Assembly (NCBI RefSeq): GCF_902702915.1
Contig: NZ_LR738849.1
Location: 744,001-808,000, forward strand
Source: Desulfovibrio sp. 86
GTDB lineage: Bacteria; Desulfobacterota; Desulfovibrionia; Desulfovibrionales; Desulfovibrionaceae
Direction of reading: 5' to 3'
Length of the DNA stretch: 64,000 nt
Made by a program: the position numbers and the translations under genes. Shown piece by piece: positions 1 through 9,764 of the stretch. Below the pieces are notes generated by a model. The model worked only from the letters and a program-made list of their open reading frames with translations. It did not search any database and was not told where the DNA came from. How positions within the stretch are numbered: the first letter of the stretch is position 1; each line of letters starts with the position of its first letter.

Positions 1-201
1 GTTCCTACTGCCATGTAAGACTCTTTGCGTTTGTGCGCCAGTAGCGCAGTATGTGCATAGCCCCACTGCCTTCCCCAAAAGGGAAGCAATGAGGCAGATG
101 CCAGGCATTGACAGGGTCACGACCCTGAAAACCGCAGGCCCGACGCTCGGCCGGACACAAGGGTTTTCGCCTTTCCGCACGGCTTTCGCCAGCTGCGGAA
201 C
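1..201. other. Region downstream of rplO with no supported gene
   Basis: No credible coding frame is visible on either strand. In the classical spc operon secY follows rplO directly, but no SecY start is readable here on the minus strand. The last 14 bases could hold an ATG on the minus strand, but that is too little to support a gene. Confidence 0.5.
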
Positions 202-231
202 AAACCGGCCGGTCATGAAACCGGCCGGTTT
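202..231 (-). terminator. Hairpin ending the ribosomal protein operon
   Basis: An 11-bp perfect stem (AAACCGGCCGG with CCGGCCGGTTT) encloses an 8-nt loop, just downstream of the rplO stop on the minus strand. The tract after the stem is only moderately T-rich, so strength is uncertain. Its position suggests the end of the S10/spc transcript. Confidence 0.6.
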
Positions 232-242
232 GACGTCAACAG

Positions 243-704
243 TTATTCCGCAGGAGCCGCTTCAAGCTCGCTCACTTCGCCGCCAGCAGTGCGGATTTTT
301 TCCGCAGCGCCCTGGCTGAACTTGTGAGCCTCGACCTTGAAAGCGCCCTTGACTTCACCGCGCGAAAGAATCTTCACGGGAGAGCCCATGCGGGCCAGGC
401 CGCGGGCGTAGATGTCGTCAAGCGTGATGTCGTTTTTGCCTTCAAAGGCTTCCAGCAGGCGGTCAAGATTGATCACGCTGTAGGTAACCTTAAAAGGGGC
501 ATTCTTGAAGCCGTGCTTGGGCAGACGGCGTTGCAGGGGCATCTGGCCGCCTTCGAAGCCAGGGGCCACACCGCCACCGGCACGGGCATTCTGGCCTTTG
601 TGGCCTTTGCCCGCCGTGCAACCCAGACCGGAACCAGAGCCACGGCCCACGCGACGGCGGGTCTTGCGCTCTTCCGGAAAAGGAAAGAGATTGTGCAGTT
701 GCAT
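243..704 (-). CDS. rplO: 50S ribosomal protein L15
   Basis: L15 is an early-assembling protein of the large ribosomal subunit. The 153-residue product has the usual length and the glycine/arginine-rich N-terminal extension (GRGSGSGLG near residues 20-28) that threads into 23S rRNA, followed by the globular C-terminal domain. It is the last visible gene of the leftward operon, 19 nt after rpmD. It is followed by a hairpin instead of secY, which is the usual next gene. Confidence 0.97.
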   Translation of the reverse strand: MQLHNLFPFPEERKTRRRVGRGSGSGLGCTAGKGHKGQNARAGGGVAPGFEGGQMPLQRRLPKHGFKNAPFKVTYSVINLDRLLEAFEGKNDITLDDIYARGLARMGSPVKILSRGEVKGAFKVEAHKFSQGAAEKIRTAGGEVSELEAAPAE

Positions 705-723
705 GGTATATGTCCTCCGACCG

Positions 724-900
724 TTATTCGATAACGGTCACCATATGCGGAACTTTGGCGATGATGCCCCGGATGGCCGGGGTGTCCTTGAACGTCTTGA
801 CCATCTCGCGGCGCTTGAGGCCAAGGGAGTCCAGCAGCCTGCGTTGCGCGGGCGTGGTGCCGATGCGCGAGCGCACGAGTTTAACCTTGATTTCTGCCAT
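724..900 (-). CDS. rpmD: 50S ribosomal protein L30
   Basis: This short gene encodes 58 residues beginning MAEIKVKLVRSRIG and ending VTVIE, matching the small bacterial L30 family in length and pattern (KLVRSRIGT, then a basic helix and the IRGII segment). It lies between rpsE and rplO, the standard spc order, 2 nt after the rpsE stop. Confidence 0.95.
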   Translation of the reverse strand: MAEIKVKLVRSRIGTTPAQRRLLDSLGLKRREMVKTFKDTPAIRGIIAKVPHMVTVIE

Positions 901-902
901 GA

Positions 903-1415
903 CTACTTCCTCGGAGCTTCGAGCTTTTTGCCGCGCAGAACCGAAACATCGTCGGCGCTGCGCAGGGCGACAAGACCCTGCATGGTGGCGCGAAGCACGT
1001 TGTGCGGGTTGTTGGTGCCAATGGCCTTGGCAAGCACGTCGCGCACGCCGGCAGCTTCCATAATGGCGCGCACAGCGCCACCGGCGATGATGCCGGTACC
1101 TTCGGAGGCGGGCTTGAGCATGACACGTCCGGCGCCGAAGCGGCCCAGAATTTCATAGGGCAGCGTGCCGTCCACAAGGGCAACCTGTACACGGTTCTTG
1201 CGAGCGCGTTCGGTCGCCTTGCGCAGGGCTTCGGGCACTTCCTGGGCTTTGCCGAGGCCGAAGCCCACGCCGCCCTTGCCGTCGCCTACCACCACAAGGG
1301 CGCTGAAGCTGAAGCGACGGCCACCCTTAACCACTTTTGCCACGCGGTTGAGGGAAACGATCTTTTCGATTTCGCCCAACTCGTTCTGCTGAGTTTCGGT
1401 ATTTTCCTGACGCAT
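903..1415 (-). CDS. rpsE: 30S ribosomal protein S5
   Basis: S5 sits at the mRNA entry side of the small subunit and affects decoding fidelity. The 170-residue product has the N-terminal double-stranded-RNA-binding fold with [28 protein letters not shown] residues and the C-terminal S5 domain. The start [10 protein letters not shown] was chosen over an upstream in-frame codon because it lies 1 nt beyond the rplR stop, which suits translational coupling. Confidence 0.96.
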   Translation of the reverse strand: MRQENTETQQNELGEIEKIVSLNRVAKVVKGGRRFSFSALVVVGDGKGGVGFGLGKAQEVPEALRKATERARKNRVQVALVDGTLPYEILGRFGAGRVMLKPASEGTGIIAGGAVRAIMEAAGVRDVLAKAIGTNNPHNVLRATMQGLVALRSADDVSVLRGKKLEAPRK

Positions 1416-1416
1416 A

Positions 1417-1776
1417 TTAGAACTCCAGGCCGCCTTCGCGGGCGCCATCGGCTACGGCTTTGACGCGACCGTGATAAAGATACCCGTTGCGATCGAATAC
1501 CACCTTGCTGATATTCTTCTCCTTGGCCATGCGGGCAATCTCCATGCCCACCTTTTCTGCGCCGCTCTTGTTGCAGTGCATACCAGCTTCGTTCTTGGCG
1601 AGCGAAAGCGTGGAGGTGGCCACCAGGGTGGCGCCGTCCAGATCGTCAACGATCTGGGCATAGACATGCAGGTTGGACCTGTAAATAACCAGACGCGGGC
1701 GCTCGGCGGTACCGCTGATCTTTTTGCGAATGCGGACCTTGCGGCGCTGCCGCGATTCATTCTTGCTGTAATTCAT
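1417..1776 (-). CDS. rplR: 50S ribosomal protein L18
   Basis: L18 binds 5S rRNA in the central protuberance with L5. The product is 119 residues, normal for the family, with a basic N-terminus ([19 protein letters not shown]) and the conserved [16 protein letters not shown] segment. The start was set at MNYSKNE; a longer frame reading into rplF gives residues not typical of L18. It lies 10 nt after rplF. Confidence 0.96.
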   Translation of the reverse strand: MNYSKNESRQRRKVRIRKKISGTAERPRLVIYRSNLHVYAQIVDDLDGATLVATSTLSLAKNEAGMHCNKSGAEKVGMEIARMAKEKNISKVVFDRNGYLYHGRVKAVADGAREGGLEF

Positions 1777-1786
1777 GACGCGCCCC

Positions 1787-2326
1787 CTACTTCTTGCCGC
1801 CGGACTTGCCGACCTTACGGCGGATAGTCTCGGTCGTGTACTTGATGCCCTTGCCCTTGTAGGGTTCAGGCTTGCGGATGCGGCGGATCCTGGCGGCCAT
1901 TTCGCCCACCAGTTCCTTGTCAATGCCGCTGATGGTCAGCACCTGGCCTTCCACAGCAGCCTTGAGGCCTTCGGGCAGTTCCACGAGCACAGGATGGGAG
2001 TAGCCCACCTGAAGCTCGATGATGGTGCCTTTCACCGCCACGCGGTAACCAACGCCGATGACTTCCAGAGCCTTGGAAAAGCCCTTGGTGACGCCGTCGA
2101 TGCAGTTGGAAAGCAGGGTACGGCGCAAGCCGTGCTGGGCGCGGGTAACGCGGTCATCTTCAATGCGGCTCAAGATCACGTGGCCATCGGCCTGTTCGTA
2201 AGTGAGCAGGGAGCAGACAGGGGTGCTCAGCGAGCCCTTGGGGCCTTTCACTTCCACAACATCCGCTCCGATCTTGACTTCAACGCCATTGGGAACGGGA
2301 ATGGGCAGTTTACCTATTCTGGACAT
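1787..2326 (-). CDS. rplF: 50S ribosomal protein L6
   Basis: L6 lies near the factor-binding site of the large subunit. The 179-residue product has the two repeated L6 folds and the diagnostic C-terminal motif PEPYKGKGIKY. The start MSRIGKLPIPVPNGV is the family norm. It is located 11 nt after rpsH. Confidence 0.97.
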   Translation of the reverse strand: MSRIGKLPIPVPNGVEVKIGADVVEVKGPKGSLSTPVCSLLTYEQADGHVILSRIEDDRVTRAQHGLRRTLLSNCIDGVTKGFSKALEVIGVGYRVAVKGTIIELQVGYSHPVLVELPEGLKAAVEGQVLTISGIDKELVGEMAARIRRIRKPEPYKGKGIKYTTETIRRKVGKSGGKK

Positions 2327-2337
2327 GCTCGCACCGC

Positions 2338-2718
2338 CTACCAGATTTCACACAGAAGTTCGCCGCCCACCTTCTTGTCATGGGCAGTCATACCGTCCAG
2401 CACACCGCTGGACGTGGACAAAATGCAGATACCGAGGCCGTTCTGTACACGGGGGATCTTGTGAGCGCCCACATACACCCGGCGACCGGGCGTACTGATG
2501 CGCTTGAGGCCGCTGATGACGGCCTTGCCCTTCAGGTACTTCAAAGTGATGGTAATGTTACTGTCGGCCACGGTCACGTCTTCGACGTAACCTTCCTGCT
2601 TGAGGATGGCGGCTAACGCTTCCTTCATCTTCGAGCGCGGCACATTCACTTCCTTGTGCAGGGCCAAATGTGCGTTGCGGATACGGGTCAGCATATCCGC
2701 AATGGGATCTGTCAACAT
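2338..2718 (-). CDS. rpsH: 30S ribosomal protein S8
   Basis: S8 binds the central domain of 16S rRNA and in E. coli is the translational repressor of the spc operon (known of the family). The 126-residue product starts MLTDPIADMLTRIRNA, the family consensus, after an AGGAG ribosome binding site. Upstream in-frame codons would only add untypical residues. A gap of about 100 nt separates it from rpsN. Confidence 0.97.
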   Translation of the reverse strand: MLTDPIADMLTRIRNAHLALHKEVNVPRSKMKEALAAILKQEGYVEDVTVADSNITITLKYLKGKAVISGLKRISTPGRRVYVGAHKIPRVQNGLGICILSTSSGVLDGMTAHDKKVGGELLCEIW

Positions 2719-2820
2719 CGAAAGCTCCTGAGAGTTTGAACGCGGGGTTGACGGCCCAATGCCGCCACTTCCCGCAGGCGCGCAAAAACGCGCCATCCGG
2801 GCGCTTGCGCGCCCGGAAAT

Positions 2821-3006
2821 TTACCAGCTCGACTTGCGTACGCCGGGCAGCTCGCCACGAAGGGCCATATTGCGGAAGCAGATACGGCAGATGCCGAACT
2901 GACGCAGAAAAGCCCGGGGCCGGCCGCAAAGCGGGCAGCGATTGTAAGCGCGAGCGCTGAATTTGGGCTTGCGCTTAGCCTTTACTTCCAAAGAAGTACG
3001 GGACAT
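2821..3006 (-). CDS. rpsN: 30S ribosomal protein S14, zinc-binding type
   Basis: The 61-residue product is the short type Z S14. It has four cysteines in two CxxC pairs (C24/C27 and C40/C43), expected to bind one zinc ion in the head of the small subunit. The usual C-terminal ending GVRKSSW is present. It lies 10 nt after rplE, in standard spc order. Confidence 0.97.
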   Translation of the reverse strand: MSRTSLEVKAKRKPKFSARAYNRCPLCGRPRAFLRQFGICRICFRNMALRGELPGVRKSSW

Positions 3007-3016
3007 AGCTTAACTC

Positions 3017-3556
3017 CTACTTGCGGAACGGCATGCCAAGCTGGTCAAGAAGGAACTTGCCTTCCTTGTCCGTGGACGCCGTGGTGACAATGGTGATGTT
3101 CATACCCTTGGGATTTTCCACACGATCCACCTCAAGTTCGGGGAAGATGGTGTGTTCCTTGATACCCAGGGTGAAGTTGCCGCGTCCATCGAACCCACGG
3201 TCAGGAATGCCGCGAAAGTCGCGCACACGGGGCAGTGCGAAGTTCATGAGCTTGTCAAGAAAGTCCCACATGCGTTCCTTGCGCAGGGTAACGCGGGCGC
3301 CGATGGGCATGCCTTCGCGCAGCTTGAACGCAGCGATGGATTTTTTGGCGCGAGTCACCACGGCCTTCTGGCCGGCAATGGCTGAAAGTTCAGCCACGGC
3401 CTCTTCCATCAGCTTATTGTTCTGGCTGGCGGCGCCAAGGCCGATGTTCAGAGAGATCTTTTCAATCCCGGGAAGTTGCATGGAAGAGGAGTAGCTAAAC
3501 TCCTTCTGCATTACCGGAACCACCTTCTCTCTATATATCTTTTCAAGGCGTGTCAT
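3017..3556 (-). CDS. rplE: 50S ribosomal protein L5
   Basis: L5 binds 5S rRNA and contacts the P-site tRNA from the central protuberance. The 179-residue product is of normal length, with the conserved segments [28 protein letters not shown] and [10 protein letters not shown] near the C-terminus. It lies 9 nt after rplX. Confidence 0.97.
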   Translation of the reverse strand: MTRLEKIYREKVVPVMQKEFSYSSSMQLPGIEKISLNIGLGAASQNNKLMEEAVAELSAIAGQKAVVTRAKKSIAAFKLREGMPIGARVTLRKERMWDFLDKLMNFALPRVRDFRGIPDRGFDGRGNFTLGIKEHTIFPELEVDRVENPKGMNITIVTTASTDKEGKFLLDQLGMPFRK

Positions 3557-3565
3557 CGTATCACC

Positions 3566-3898
3566 TTATTCCATGACTTCGTTGCACTTTTTGCAGAAGC
3601 GCACTTTCTTTTCCTTGCCCTCAGACTCGATGGTCTTGTAACCCACGCGGGTGGCTTTGCCACAAGCGGAGCAGACAACCATGACGTTGGACACGTGGAT
3701 GGGCATTTCCTTCTCCACGATACCACCGGGCTGCTGAGCATAGGGGTTGGGGCGCATATGGCGCTTGACCATGTTGGTCTTTTCCACCAGCACGCGATCC
3801 TTCTTACGCAGGATCTTGAGCACCTTGCCGATTTTGCCCGCGTCTTTGCCGGCGATTACCATCACCTTGTCGTCCTTGCGGATACGATACATTTTCAT
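3566..3898 (-). CDS. rplX: 50S ribosomal protein L24 with Cys-rich C-terminus
   Basis: L24 is an assembly-initiator protein of the large subunit. The 110-residue product has an N-terminal KOW motif ([19 protein letters not shown]) and a C-terminal zinc-ribbon-like arrangement with CSAC and CKKC pairs. The four-cysteine tail occurs in many bacterial L24 proteins; whether zinc is bound here is inference. Confidence 0.96.
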   Translation of the reverse strand: MKMYRIRKDDKVMVIAGKDAGKIGKVLKILRKKDRVLVEKTNMVKRHMRPNPYAQQPGGIVEKEMPIHVSNVMVVCSACGKATRVGYKTIESEGKEKKVRFCKKCNEVME

Positions 3899-3907
3899 GA
3901 CGGTCTC

Positions 3908-4276
3908 CTACAGCACTTCCGGGGCCAGCGAAATAATTTTCATAAAGTTCATGGCGCGCAGCTCACGGGCCACGGGGCCGAAGATGCGGGTGCCAAGCGG
4001 CTCGCCCTGGCTGGAAAGCAGCACAGCGGCATTGCCGTCGAACTTGATATAGCTGCCGTCCATGCGACGCACTTCTTTGGCGGTGCGCACGATAACAGCC
4101 TTCATCACGTCGCCCTTCTTCACTTTGCTATGTGGTATGGCTTCCTTAATGGAAACCACTACAATGTCGCCGACCGAGGCGTAGCGGCGGTGTGAACCGC
4201 CCAGCACCTTGATGCAGGCAACCTTTTTGGCGCCGGAATTGTCGGCGACCTGAAGCGTGGATTCTACCTGGATCAT
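3908..4276 (-). CDS. rplN: 50S ribosomal protein L14
   Basis: L14 lies at the subunit interface and is the docking site for the silencing factor RsfS. The 122-residue product is full length. It begins [18 protein letters not shown] and carries the conserved FGPVARELR segment near the C-terminus. It lies 9 nt after rpsQ. Confidence 0.98.
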   Translation of the reverse strand: MIQVESTLQVADNSGAKKVACIKVLGGSHRRYASVGDIVVVSIKEAIPHSKVKKGDVMKAVIVRTAKEVRRMDGSYIKFDGNAAVLLSSQGEPLGTRIFGPVARELRAMNFMKIISLAPEVL

Positions 4277-4285
4277 GGTCCTACC

Positions 4286-4549
4286 CTACACGGCTTTTTC
4301 AATGATGGAGACCAGATGCCAGCGCTTGTTGCGCGAAAGCGGACGGAACTCCACAATCTTGACCTTATCGCCCATACCGCATTCGTTCATGGGATCATGA
4401 GCCGTGAACTTCTTGCGGCGCCTCACATACTTCTTGAGCAGAGGGTGCTTGACCAGGGTCTCAACGCGCACGACAATGGTCTTGTCGTTCTTGTCGCTCA
4501 CCACAATGCCGGTCAGCGTCCTGCCCTTACGATCTTCCAGAGCTTGCAT
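4286..4549 (-). CDS. rpsQ: 30S ribosomal protein S17
   Basis: S17 is a primary 16S rRNA binding protein with an OB fold. The 87-residue product has the family signature [17 protein letters not shown] and the basic [12 protein letters not shown] segment. It follows rpmC with a 1-nt gap, consistent with coupled translation. Confidence 0.97.
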   Translation of the reverse strand: MQALEDRKGRTLTGIVVSDKNDKTIVVRVETLVKHPLLKKYVRRRKKFTAHDPMNECGMGDKVKIVEFRPLSRNKRWHLVSIIEKAV

Positions 4550-4550
4550 T

Positions 4551-4781
4551 TTAGGCCCTCTGTTCCTTTTCGTTCAGTACAGTCTCGATGCGCGCCACAT
4601 GCTTGCGCATGGCCTTCAGCTCGGAAGTCTTTTCAAGCTGCGCAGCGGCGTGCTTGAAGCGGGCGGACATCAGTTCCTGGCGCTGCTCGACCAGCTTGCC
4701 GCGCAGTTCTTCGACGCTCATGGCGCGAAGATCGGCGGCAGCGGGCCGGACGCTCTTTTCAATTTTTTTCTTGGCAGCCAT
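4551..4781 (-). CDS. rpmC: 50S ribosomal protein L29
   Basis: L29 lies near the peptide exit tunnel, where trigger factor and SRP dock in other bacteria. The 76-residue product is slightly longer than many because of a lysine/alanine N-terminal extension ([11 protein letters not shown]). The two-helix core with [11 protein letters not shown] is clear. Its ATG directly follows the rplP stop. Confidence 0.95.
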   Translation of the reverse strand: MAAKKKIEKSVRPAAADLRAMSVEELRGKLVEQRQELMSARFKHAAAQLEKTSELKAMRKHVARIETVLNEKEQRA

Positions 4782-5195
4782 TTAGATGCCCTCCCTCACC
4801 ACGATGACGGTCTTGACGGGCAGCTTGTGCGCGGCGCGGGTGAGCGCTTCGCGGGCAAGGTCAAGGCTGACGCCCTTGATTTCATACAGCACGCGGCCGG
4901 GTTTCACCGGAGCGCACCAGCCCACCGGGGCGCCCTTACCGGAACCCTGACGGGTTTCAAGGGGCTTGGCGGTCACAGGGCGGTCGGGGAACACGCGGAT
5001 CCAAACCTTACCACCGCGCTTGATGTGGCGCATCATGGCGATACGCGCAGCTTCAATCTGCTGGCTGGTAAGCTGTCCGTGCTGCACGGCCTTCAAACCA
5101 ATGTCGCCAAAGGCAACGGTCGCACCGCGTGTGGCCAGGCCGCGGAGGCGGCCCTTCTGCCATTTGCGGAATTTTACTTTTTTAGGCGCAAGCAT
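4782..5195 (-). CDS. rplP: 50S ribosomal protein L16
   Basis: L16 helps shape the A site and the central protuberance. The 137-residue product starts [16 protein letters not shown] and carries the conserved [11 protein letters not shown] and [12 protein letters not shown] segments. Its ATG overlaps the rpsC stop by one base (TAATG), a coupled arrangement. Confidence 0.97.
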
Positions 5196-5836
5196 TACTG
5201 ATCAACCTCTTTGTCAAGGATTTCACCCTTGTATATCCACACCTTGACGCCAATGATGCCGTAGGTGGTGCGCGCTTCAGCAAAACCGTAGTCAATGTCG
5301 GCGCGCAGGGTCTGCAAGGGCACCCGGCCATCGCGGTACCATTCGGTACGGGCGATTTCAGCACCGGCCAGACGGCCGGAACACGTCACCTTGATGCCTT
5401 CGCCGCCGAATTTACGCGCCATGGACACGGTGCGCTTCATGGCGCGGCGGAAAGCCACACGGCGCTCCAGCTGCTGTGCCACGTTTTCGGCCACAAGTTG
5501 GGCGTCCACTTCGGGACGGCGGATTTCATTTACTTCAAGCGAAAACTCACGGCCGAACTTCTGACGAAGGTCGTTGCGCAGCTTTTCGATTTCCACACCC
5601 TTGCGACCGATGACAATACCGGGGCGGGCAGTGGACAGGATAAGCCGTACCTTGCCGCCAGCACGTTCGATTTCAATCTTGGAAACGCCTGCATGATACA
5701 GGAGCTTTTTCACGAACGCGCGGATCTTGCTGTCTTCATAGACAAAGGCGGGGTAATCTTTCTTGCTGAACCAACGGGACAGCCAGTTCTTGTTATACCC
5801 AAGCCGGAACCCGAACGGATGTACTTTCTGACCCAT
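5195..5836 (-). CDS. rpsC: 30S ribosomal protein S3
   Basis: S3 is a head protein that lines the mRNA entry channel. The 213-residue product starts [13 protein letters not shown]. It has an N-terminal KH domain with the GRKG form of the GxxG loop (in [17 protein letters not shown]) and the C-terminal S3 domain ending YKGEILDK. It lies 3 nt after rplV. Confidence 0.97.
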
Positions 5837-5839
5837 AGC

Positions 5840-6178
5840 CTATTCCTGCCCTTCTGCGAGTATAACGGTGACGTGGCTCGTGCGCTTGTGAATCTTGGTC
5901 GCCCGGCCCTGGGCACGGGGCATGAAGCGCTTCCAGGTGGGGCCTTCGTTGACCACGACTTCCTTCACCACCATGGCGTCCACATCAACGCCGCCCAACT
6001 GAGAGGCATTCGCCAGCGCGCTTTTGAGCACACCGTAAATAACCCCAGCGGGCTTATTGGGCGTAAAGCGCAGAAGGTTCATTGCCTCCTCCACTCCAAG
6101 GCCCTGCACGTTTTTGGCGACAAGACGGGTCTTGCGCGGCGAAACGCGCTGGAATTTCGCAATAGCTTTAGATTCCAT
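5840..6178 (-). CDS. rplV: 50S ribosomal protein L22
   Basis: L22 lines the peptide exit tunnel, where its hairpin loop is a macrolide-resistance hotspot (family knowledge). The 112-residue product has the RVSPRKTRLVA start region and the GPTWKRFMPRAQGRA loop tip followed by TSHVTV. Spacing to rpsS is 9 nt. Confidence 0.97.
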   Translation of the reverse strand: MESKAIAKFQRVSPRKTRLVAKNVQGLGVEEAMNLLRFTPNKPAGVIYGVLKSALANASQLGGVDVDAMVVKEVVVNEGPTWKRFMPRAQGRATKIHKRTSHVTVILAEGQE

Positions 6179-6187
6179 ATCGCTACC

Positions 6188-6472
6188 CTACTTCCTGCCG
6201 GCCTTAGCCTTTTTGTCGGCGGCATGCCCATGGTAGGTACGGGTGGGCGAGAATTCGCCCAGCTTGTGACCAACCATGTTTTCGGTGACGAACACCGGCA
6301 CGAACTTTTTGCCATTATGCACCGCAAAGGTCAGTCCCACCATTTCGGGCAGGATGGTCGAGCGGCGCGACCAGGTCTTGACCACGCGCCTATCGCTGTT
6401 GGCCACGGCGGTGTCGACCTTCTTCATCAAATGACCGTCAACAAACGGCCCTTTTTTCAATGATCTCGGCAT
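6188..6472 (-). CDS. rpsS: 30S ribosomal protein S19
   Basis: S19 forms part of the head of the small subunit with S13. The 94-residue product starts [12 protein letters not shown] and has the signature [14 protein letters not shown] and [13 protein letters not shown], all at normal spacing. It lies 9 nt after rplB. Confidence 0.98.
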   Translation of the reverse strand: MPRSLKKGPFVDGHLMKKVDTAVANSDRRVVKTWSRRSTILPEMVGLTFAVHNGKKFVPVFVTENMVGHKLGEFSPTRTYHGHAADKKAKAGRK

Positions 6473-6481
6473 GAGCTACTC

Positions 6482-7330
6482 CTACTTCTGGCCGCGGCGT
6501 TTAACAATAAGCCTTGAAGAGGCCTTCTTCTTGTCGCGGGTCTTGAAACCCTTGGCGGGCATGCCCCAGGGCGACACAGGATGACGGCCACCGGAGCTTC
6601 TGCCTTCGCCACCGCCCAGGGGATGGTCGATGGGGTTCATGGCCACGCCACGGACCTTGGGACGGCGACCGAGCCAGCGGTTACGGCCAGCCTTGCCCAG
6701 CGAGATGCTTTCATGGTGCACGTTGCCCACCTGGCCCACAGTGGCCACGCAGGCCACGAGAACCTTGCGGACTTCGCCGGAGGGCAGGCGCAGCAGAGCG
6801 TGCTTGCCTTCCTTGGCGACGAGCTGCGCGTAGGTGCCCGCGGCGCGGCAGAGCTGTCCGCCCTTGCCGGGGTACAGTTCGATGTTGTGGATGACGGTAC
6901 CCACGGGGATGCGCTGCATGGGCAGGGCATTGCCGGGGATGATGTCGGCCACCACGCCGTTGCGCTCGTTGACGCCGGACATGACCACATCGCCCTGCTT
7001 CAGGCCCACGGGAGCCAGAATGTACCGCTTTTCGCCATCTGTGTAGTGCAGAAGGGCGATGCGGGCGGAGCGGTTGGGATCATACTCAATGTGAGCAACA
7101 CGGGCTTCAATGCCGGTTTTATCGCGCTTGAAGTCAATGATGCGGTACAGACGCTTCACGCCACCGCCACGACGGCGGCTGGTGACTCGGCCCAAGTTAT
7201 TGCGGCCGGCCTTCTTGGTCAGACCGACAGTAAGGGACTTCTCAGGGCGCGTCCGGGTGATTTCCTCAAAATCGGAAACCGTCTGGAAACGACGCCCAGC
7301 GGAAGTCGGTTTCAGCTTGCGGACAGCCAT
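6482..7330 (-). CDS. rplB: 50S ribosomal protein L2
   Basis: L2 supports subunit association and the peptidyl transferase region. The 282-residue product has the OB and SH3-like domains and the conserved C-terminal [18 protein letters not shown] motif, keeping the Asp-His pair. The second His found in the E. coli motif is Leu here. It lies 2 nt after rplW. Confidence 0.98.
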   Translation of the reverse strand: MAVRKLKPTSAGRRFQTVSDFEEITRTRPEKSLTVGLTKKAGRNNLGRVTSRRRGGGVKRLYRIIDFKRDKTGIEARVAHIEYDPNRSARIALLHYTDGEKRYILAPVGLKQGDVVMSGVNERNGVVADIIPGNALPMQRIPVGTVIHNIELYPGKGGQLCRAAGTYAQLVAKEGKHALLRLPSGEVRKVLVACVATVGQVGNVHHESISLGKAGRNRWLGRRPKVRGVAMNPIDHPLGGGEGRSSGGRHPVSPWGMPAKGFKTRDKKKASSRLIVKRRGQK

Positions 7331-7332
7331 GC

Positions 7333-7623
7333 TTATACTCCCTCGAAGAACTCGATTTTATCGCCCTGGCGCAGCGTCACATACGCTTTTTTCCAGCCAG
7401 CCTTGCGACCAACCACACGGCCCTGGCGCTCCCTGTTCAGGGGCGCGCGGCGAACCACGTTGACCGCTTCCACTTTAACGTCAAAAGCCTTTTCCACAGC
7501 CTGCTTGATTTCAAGCTTGTTGGCCTGGGTGTGGACCATAAAGGCCACCTGCTGCGCTTCGTCCTTAATCAGGGTCGTCTTTTCGGTCAGCAGGGGCTTG
7601 AGCAGAACAGAAGTAATTTCCAT
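7333..7623 (-). CDS. rplW: 50S ribosomal protein L23
   Basis: L23 sits at the tunnel exit and is the main docking site for trigger factor. The 96-residue product has the [11 protein letters not shown] start region and the [11 protein letters not shown] segment expected of the family. Its ATG lies 2 nt after the rplD stop. Confidence 0.97.
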   Translation of the reverse strand: MEITSVLLKPLLTEKTTLIKDEAQQVAFMVHTQANKLEIKQAVEKAFDVKVEAVNVVRRAPLNRERQGRVVGRKAGWKKAYVTLRQGDKIEFFEGV

Positions 7624-7625
7624 AA

Positions 7626-8258
7626 CTACGCTCCCTTCTTCGCGAAACGCGCCTGAACGGATTCCACAGCGCCTTCAAGCAGCACAAGCTGCTTGTGCTT
7701 CAGGATTTCAAGCACGCTCAGGCGGTCCACCGTGGTCAGCGTGAGACCGGGGATATTGCGAACCGACCGGGTCAGTTCAACGCTTTCCTCGTGCGCCACG
7801 ATGAGGGCCTTGTTGAGGCCCAGGGTGTTGGCCACCTTGGCAAAATGTTTGGTTTTGGCCTCGGGCAGTTCAATGCCCTTGACCACCATCAGTGTTTCAG
7901 CGGCCAAGCGGCTGGACAGAGCCATCTTGAGGGCCAGGGCGCGAACCTTGCTGTTAACCTTGAAGCTGTAGTCGCGGGGGCTGGGTCCAAAAATGATGGC
8001 GCCGCCGCGCCAGATGGGCGAACGGTTGGAACCGGCGCGTGCGCGACCGGTGCCCTTCTGCTTCCAGGGCTTGACGCCGCCGCCGGAAACAAAGGCGCGG
8101 GTCTTGGCATTGTGCGTTCCAGCGCGTTTCGCCGCCATTTGGGCGCGCGCCACGAGATTGAGGATTTCGGGCCTCACCTCGATTTCGAACACATCGGAAG
8201 CCAGCGTAACTTCACCGCTTTCCTGCTTGTTCTGATCAAATACTTTCACGGTAGCCAT
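7626..8258 (-). CDS. rplD: 50S ribosomal protein L4
   Basis: L4 extends a loop into the exit tunnel. In E. coli it also represses the S10 operon by binding its leader; whether it does so here is unknown. The 210-residue product has the loop segment KPWKQKGTGRARAGSNRSPIWRGG, split here only by normal variation. The C-terminal half fits the family (ARNIPGL-like RNIPGLTLTTVD). Confidence 0.97.
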   Translation of the reverse strand: MATVKVFDQNKQESGEVTLASDVFEIEVRPEILNLVARAQMAAKRAGTHNAKTRAFVSGGGVKPWKQKGTGRARAGSNRSPIWRGGAIIFGPSPRDYSFKVNSKVRALALKMALSSRLAAETLMVVKGIELPEAKTKHFAKVANTLGLNKALIVAHEESVELTRSVRNIPGLTLTTVDRLSVLEILKHKQLVLLEGAVESVQARFAKKGA

Positions 8259-8269
8259 TGCTGCTTCCT

Positions 8270-8899
8270 CTACTGCTTGCGGATCAGTACCAGCCCGTTC
8301 TTGGGGCCGGGCACGGAACCTTTGACCAGAATGACGTTGTCCTCAGGACGGACGTCAACAATGGTCAGGCCCATTTCCGTAACGGTTTCATTGCCCCAGT
8401 GGCCAGCCATCTTCCGGCCCTTGAACACGCGGCCGGGGAAGGTGTTGTTACCGATGGAGCCGTTGTTGCGGTGCACCTTTTCGCAGCCGTGCGTATCCTT
8501 GGAGCCAGCAAAGTTCCAGCGGCGCATACGGCCCTGGTACCCCTTACCAACGCTCTTGCCGGTCACCTTGACGGTGTCGCCGGCGGCGAACATTTCAACG
8601 GTAAGTTCCTGGCCGAGCTCCTGATCGGGAGCAGCCGAAAGGCGGATTTCACGCAGGTGGCGGAAGAGCCCTTTGCCAGCCTTGGCAAAATGACCCTGCA
8701 TGGCCTTGCCCACGTGTTTTTCCTTAGCGGCGGTCAGCGCGATCTGCACGGCGTTGTAGCCGTCGCTGGACGCGGTCTTGACCTGGGTGACCGGGCAAGG
8801 TCCTGCCTCAATCACCGTAACGGGCACAGCGGCGCCGTTGCCGTCAAATATGCGGGTCATACCGAGTTTGCGACCCAAAATTCCCATTTTCTCAGCCAT
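8270..8899 (-). CDS. rplC: 50S ribosomal protein L3
   Basis: L3 is an early-assembly protein whose central loop reaches the peptidyl transferase center. The 209-residue product begins with [14 protein letters not shown] and has the [11 protein letters not shown] methyl-acceptor region (the glutamine common in E. coli is absent). It lies 12 nt after rpsJ. Confidence 0.97.
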   Translation of the reverse strand: MAEKMGILGRKLGMTRIFDGNGAAVPVTVIEAGPCPVTQVKTASSDGYNAVQIALTAAKEKHVGKAMQGHFAKAGKGLFRHLREIRLSAAPDQELGQELTVEMFAAGDTVKVTGKSVGKGYQGRMRRWNFAGSKDTHGCEKVHRNNGSIGNNTFPGRVFKGRKMAGHWGNETVTEMGLTIVDVRPEDNVILVKGSVPGPKNGLVLIRKQ

Positions 8900-8911
8900 G
8901 ACTGCCTCTCG

Positions 8912-9229
8912 CTAGAGCTTGATTTCCACGTCCACACCGGCGGGCAAGGAAAGCTTGCCCAGCGCGTCGACGGTCTGCTGGGTGGGTTCCAGAATATCCA
9001 TAAGCCGCTTGTGAATACGCATCTCAAACTGCTCACGGGACTTCTTGTCCACATGCACGGAACGCTGCACGGTATACTTGTGAATGTTGGTGGGCAGAGG
9101 AATGGGCCCCGCCACACCGGCACCCGTATTGCGCGCCGTATCCACGATTTCCGCAACGGCTTTATCCAGAATGCGGTAATCGTAGGCTTTGAGCTTGATC
9201 CGAATGCGATCGCTGCTAACTGTCGTCAT
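8912..9229 (-). CDS. rpsJ: 30S ribosomal protein S10
   Basis: S10 is a head protein and, with NusB, an antitermination factor. The 105-residue product has the full family pattern ([31 protein letters not shown], and the [13 protein letters not shown] segment). It is the first gene of the operon. A GGAGTAGG ribosome binding site precedes the ATG. Upstream lies a long leader with its own promoter; no fusA or tuf gene precedes it here. Confidence 0.98.
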   Translation of the reverse strand: MTTVSSDRIRIKLKAYDYRILDKAVAEIVDTARNTGAGVAGPIPLPTNIHKYTVQRSVHVDKKSREQFEMRIHKRLMDILEPTQQTVDALGKLSLPAGVDVEIKL

Positions 9230-9757
9230 TGTTGCCTACTCCGTTTGCATAAACATCCCGCGTGCCGACCACCGGCTACGCAGGCTTCTTCACAGCATTC
9301 GCGGGCCATGAAGCATGGCCCGAAGGCCGACCTCACCCTGGAATGGGACGGAACGGAGCAACGTAAGGGGCTGCGCTAATGCGCGTATCATGCCTGAGAT
9401 TCAGGATATTCGGAAGATTTTTGGACGCCTGAACGCGCCAGCATCATCCGCATGATACTCCCCGGCGTCGCCCAGGCCAGGCCACCAAGAAAGGTGGCAA
9501 GGCGGTCCCGCAGGGTCACCAAATGAGGGGAATTCTCCCCCCTACCTTACAGCCCCGGGTCACGCGCGCCTCCGGGGCAGCGGTGGGATCCGTCGATGGG
9601 CTGGAACGGCTCGACATTGTCCGGCATCTGGTAACGCCTGCACATGTCAAAACCTGTCGGATTCGCTTGGAACCCTTCCAGGTACAGCAGGGCAGACTCA
9701 ATCTGCCCTTCCCTGCCGTCCAGGGAATACCCATTGAAGACACCTGTCCCAATGGGC
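9230..9757 (-). promoter_or_regulatory. Long 5' leader of the S10 operon
   Basis: Between the predicted start near 9757 and rpsJ lie about 530 nt without a convincing gene. On the minus strand several hairpins can be drawn: CCCATT/AATGGG, CCCTG/CAGGG, a 7-bp GGGCAGA/TCTGCCC stem and GGGGA/TCCCC near 9530-9550. Two weak short reading frames lie inside it but were not accepted. Autogenous control by a ribosomal protein is a plausible role, not shown. Confidence 0.5.
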
Positions 9758-9764
9758 AAGGGAT

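Noticed and set aside
6581..7744. A long plus-strand frame opposite rplB and rplW
   Set aside because: It is antisense to strongly conserved ribosomal genes, and its residues do not resemble any family. Such shadows are common in GC-rich DNA.
9388..9519. A 43-residue GTG-started frame on the minus strand upstream of rpsJ
   Set aside because: The composition is plausible, but there is no ribosome binding site or homolog recognised. It lies inside the leader.
9547..9759. A 70-codon frame with TTG start on the minus strand upstream of rpsJ
   Set aside because: Its start coincides with the predicted transcription start, and there is no ribosome binding site. It lies in structured leader sequence.
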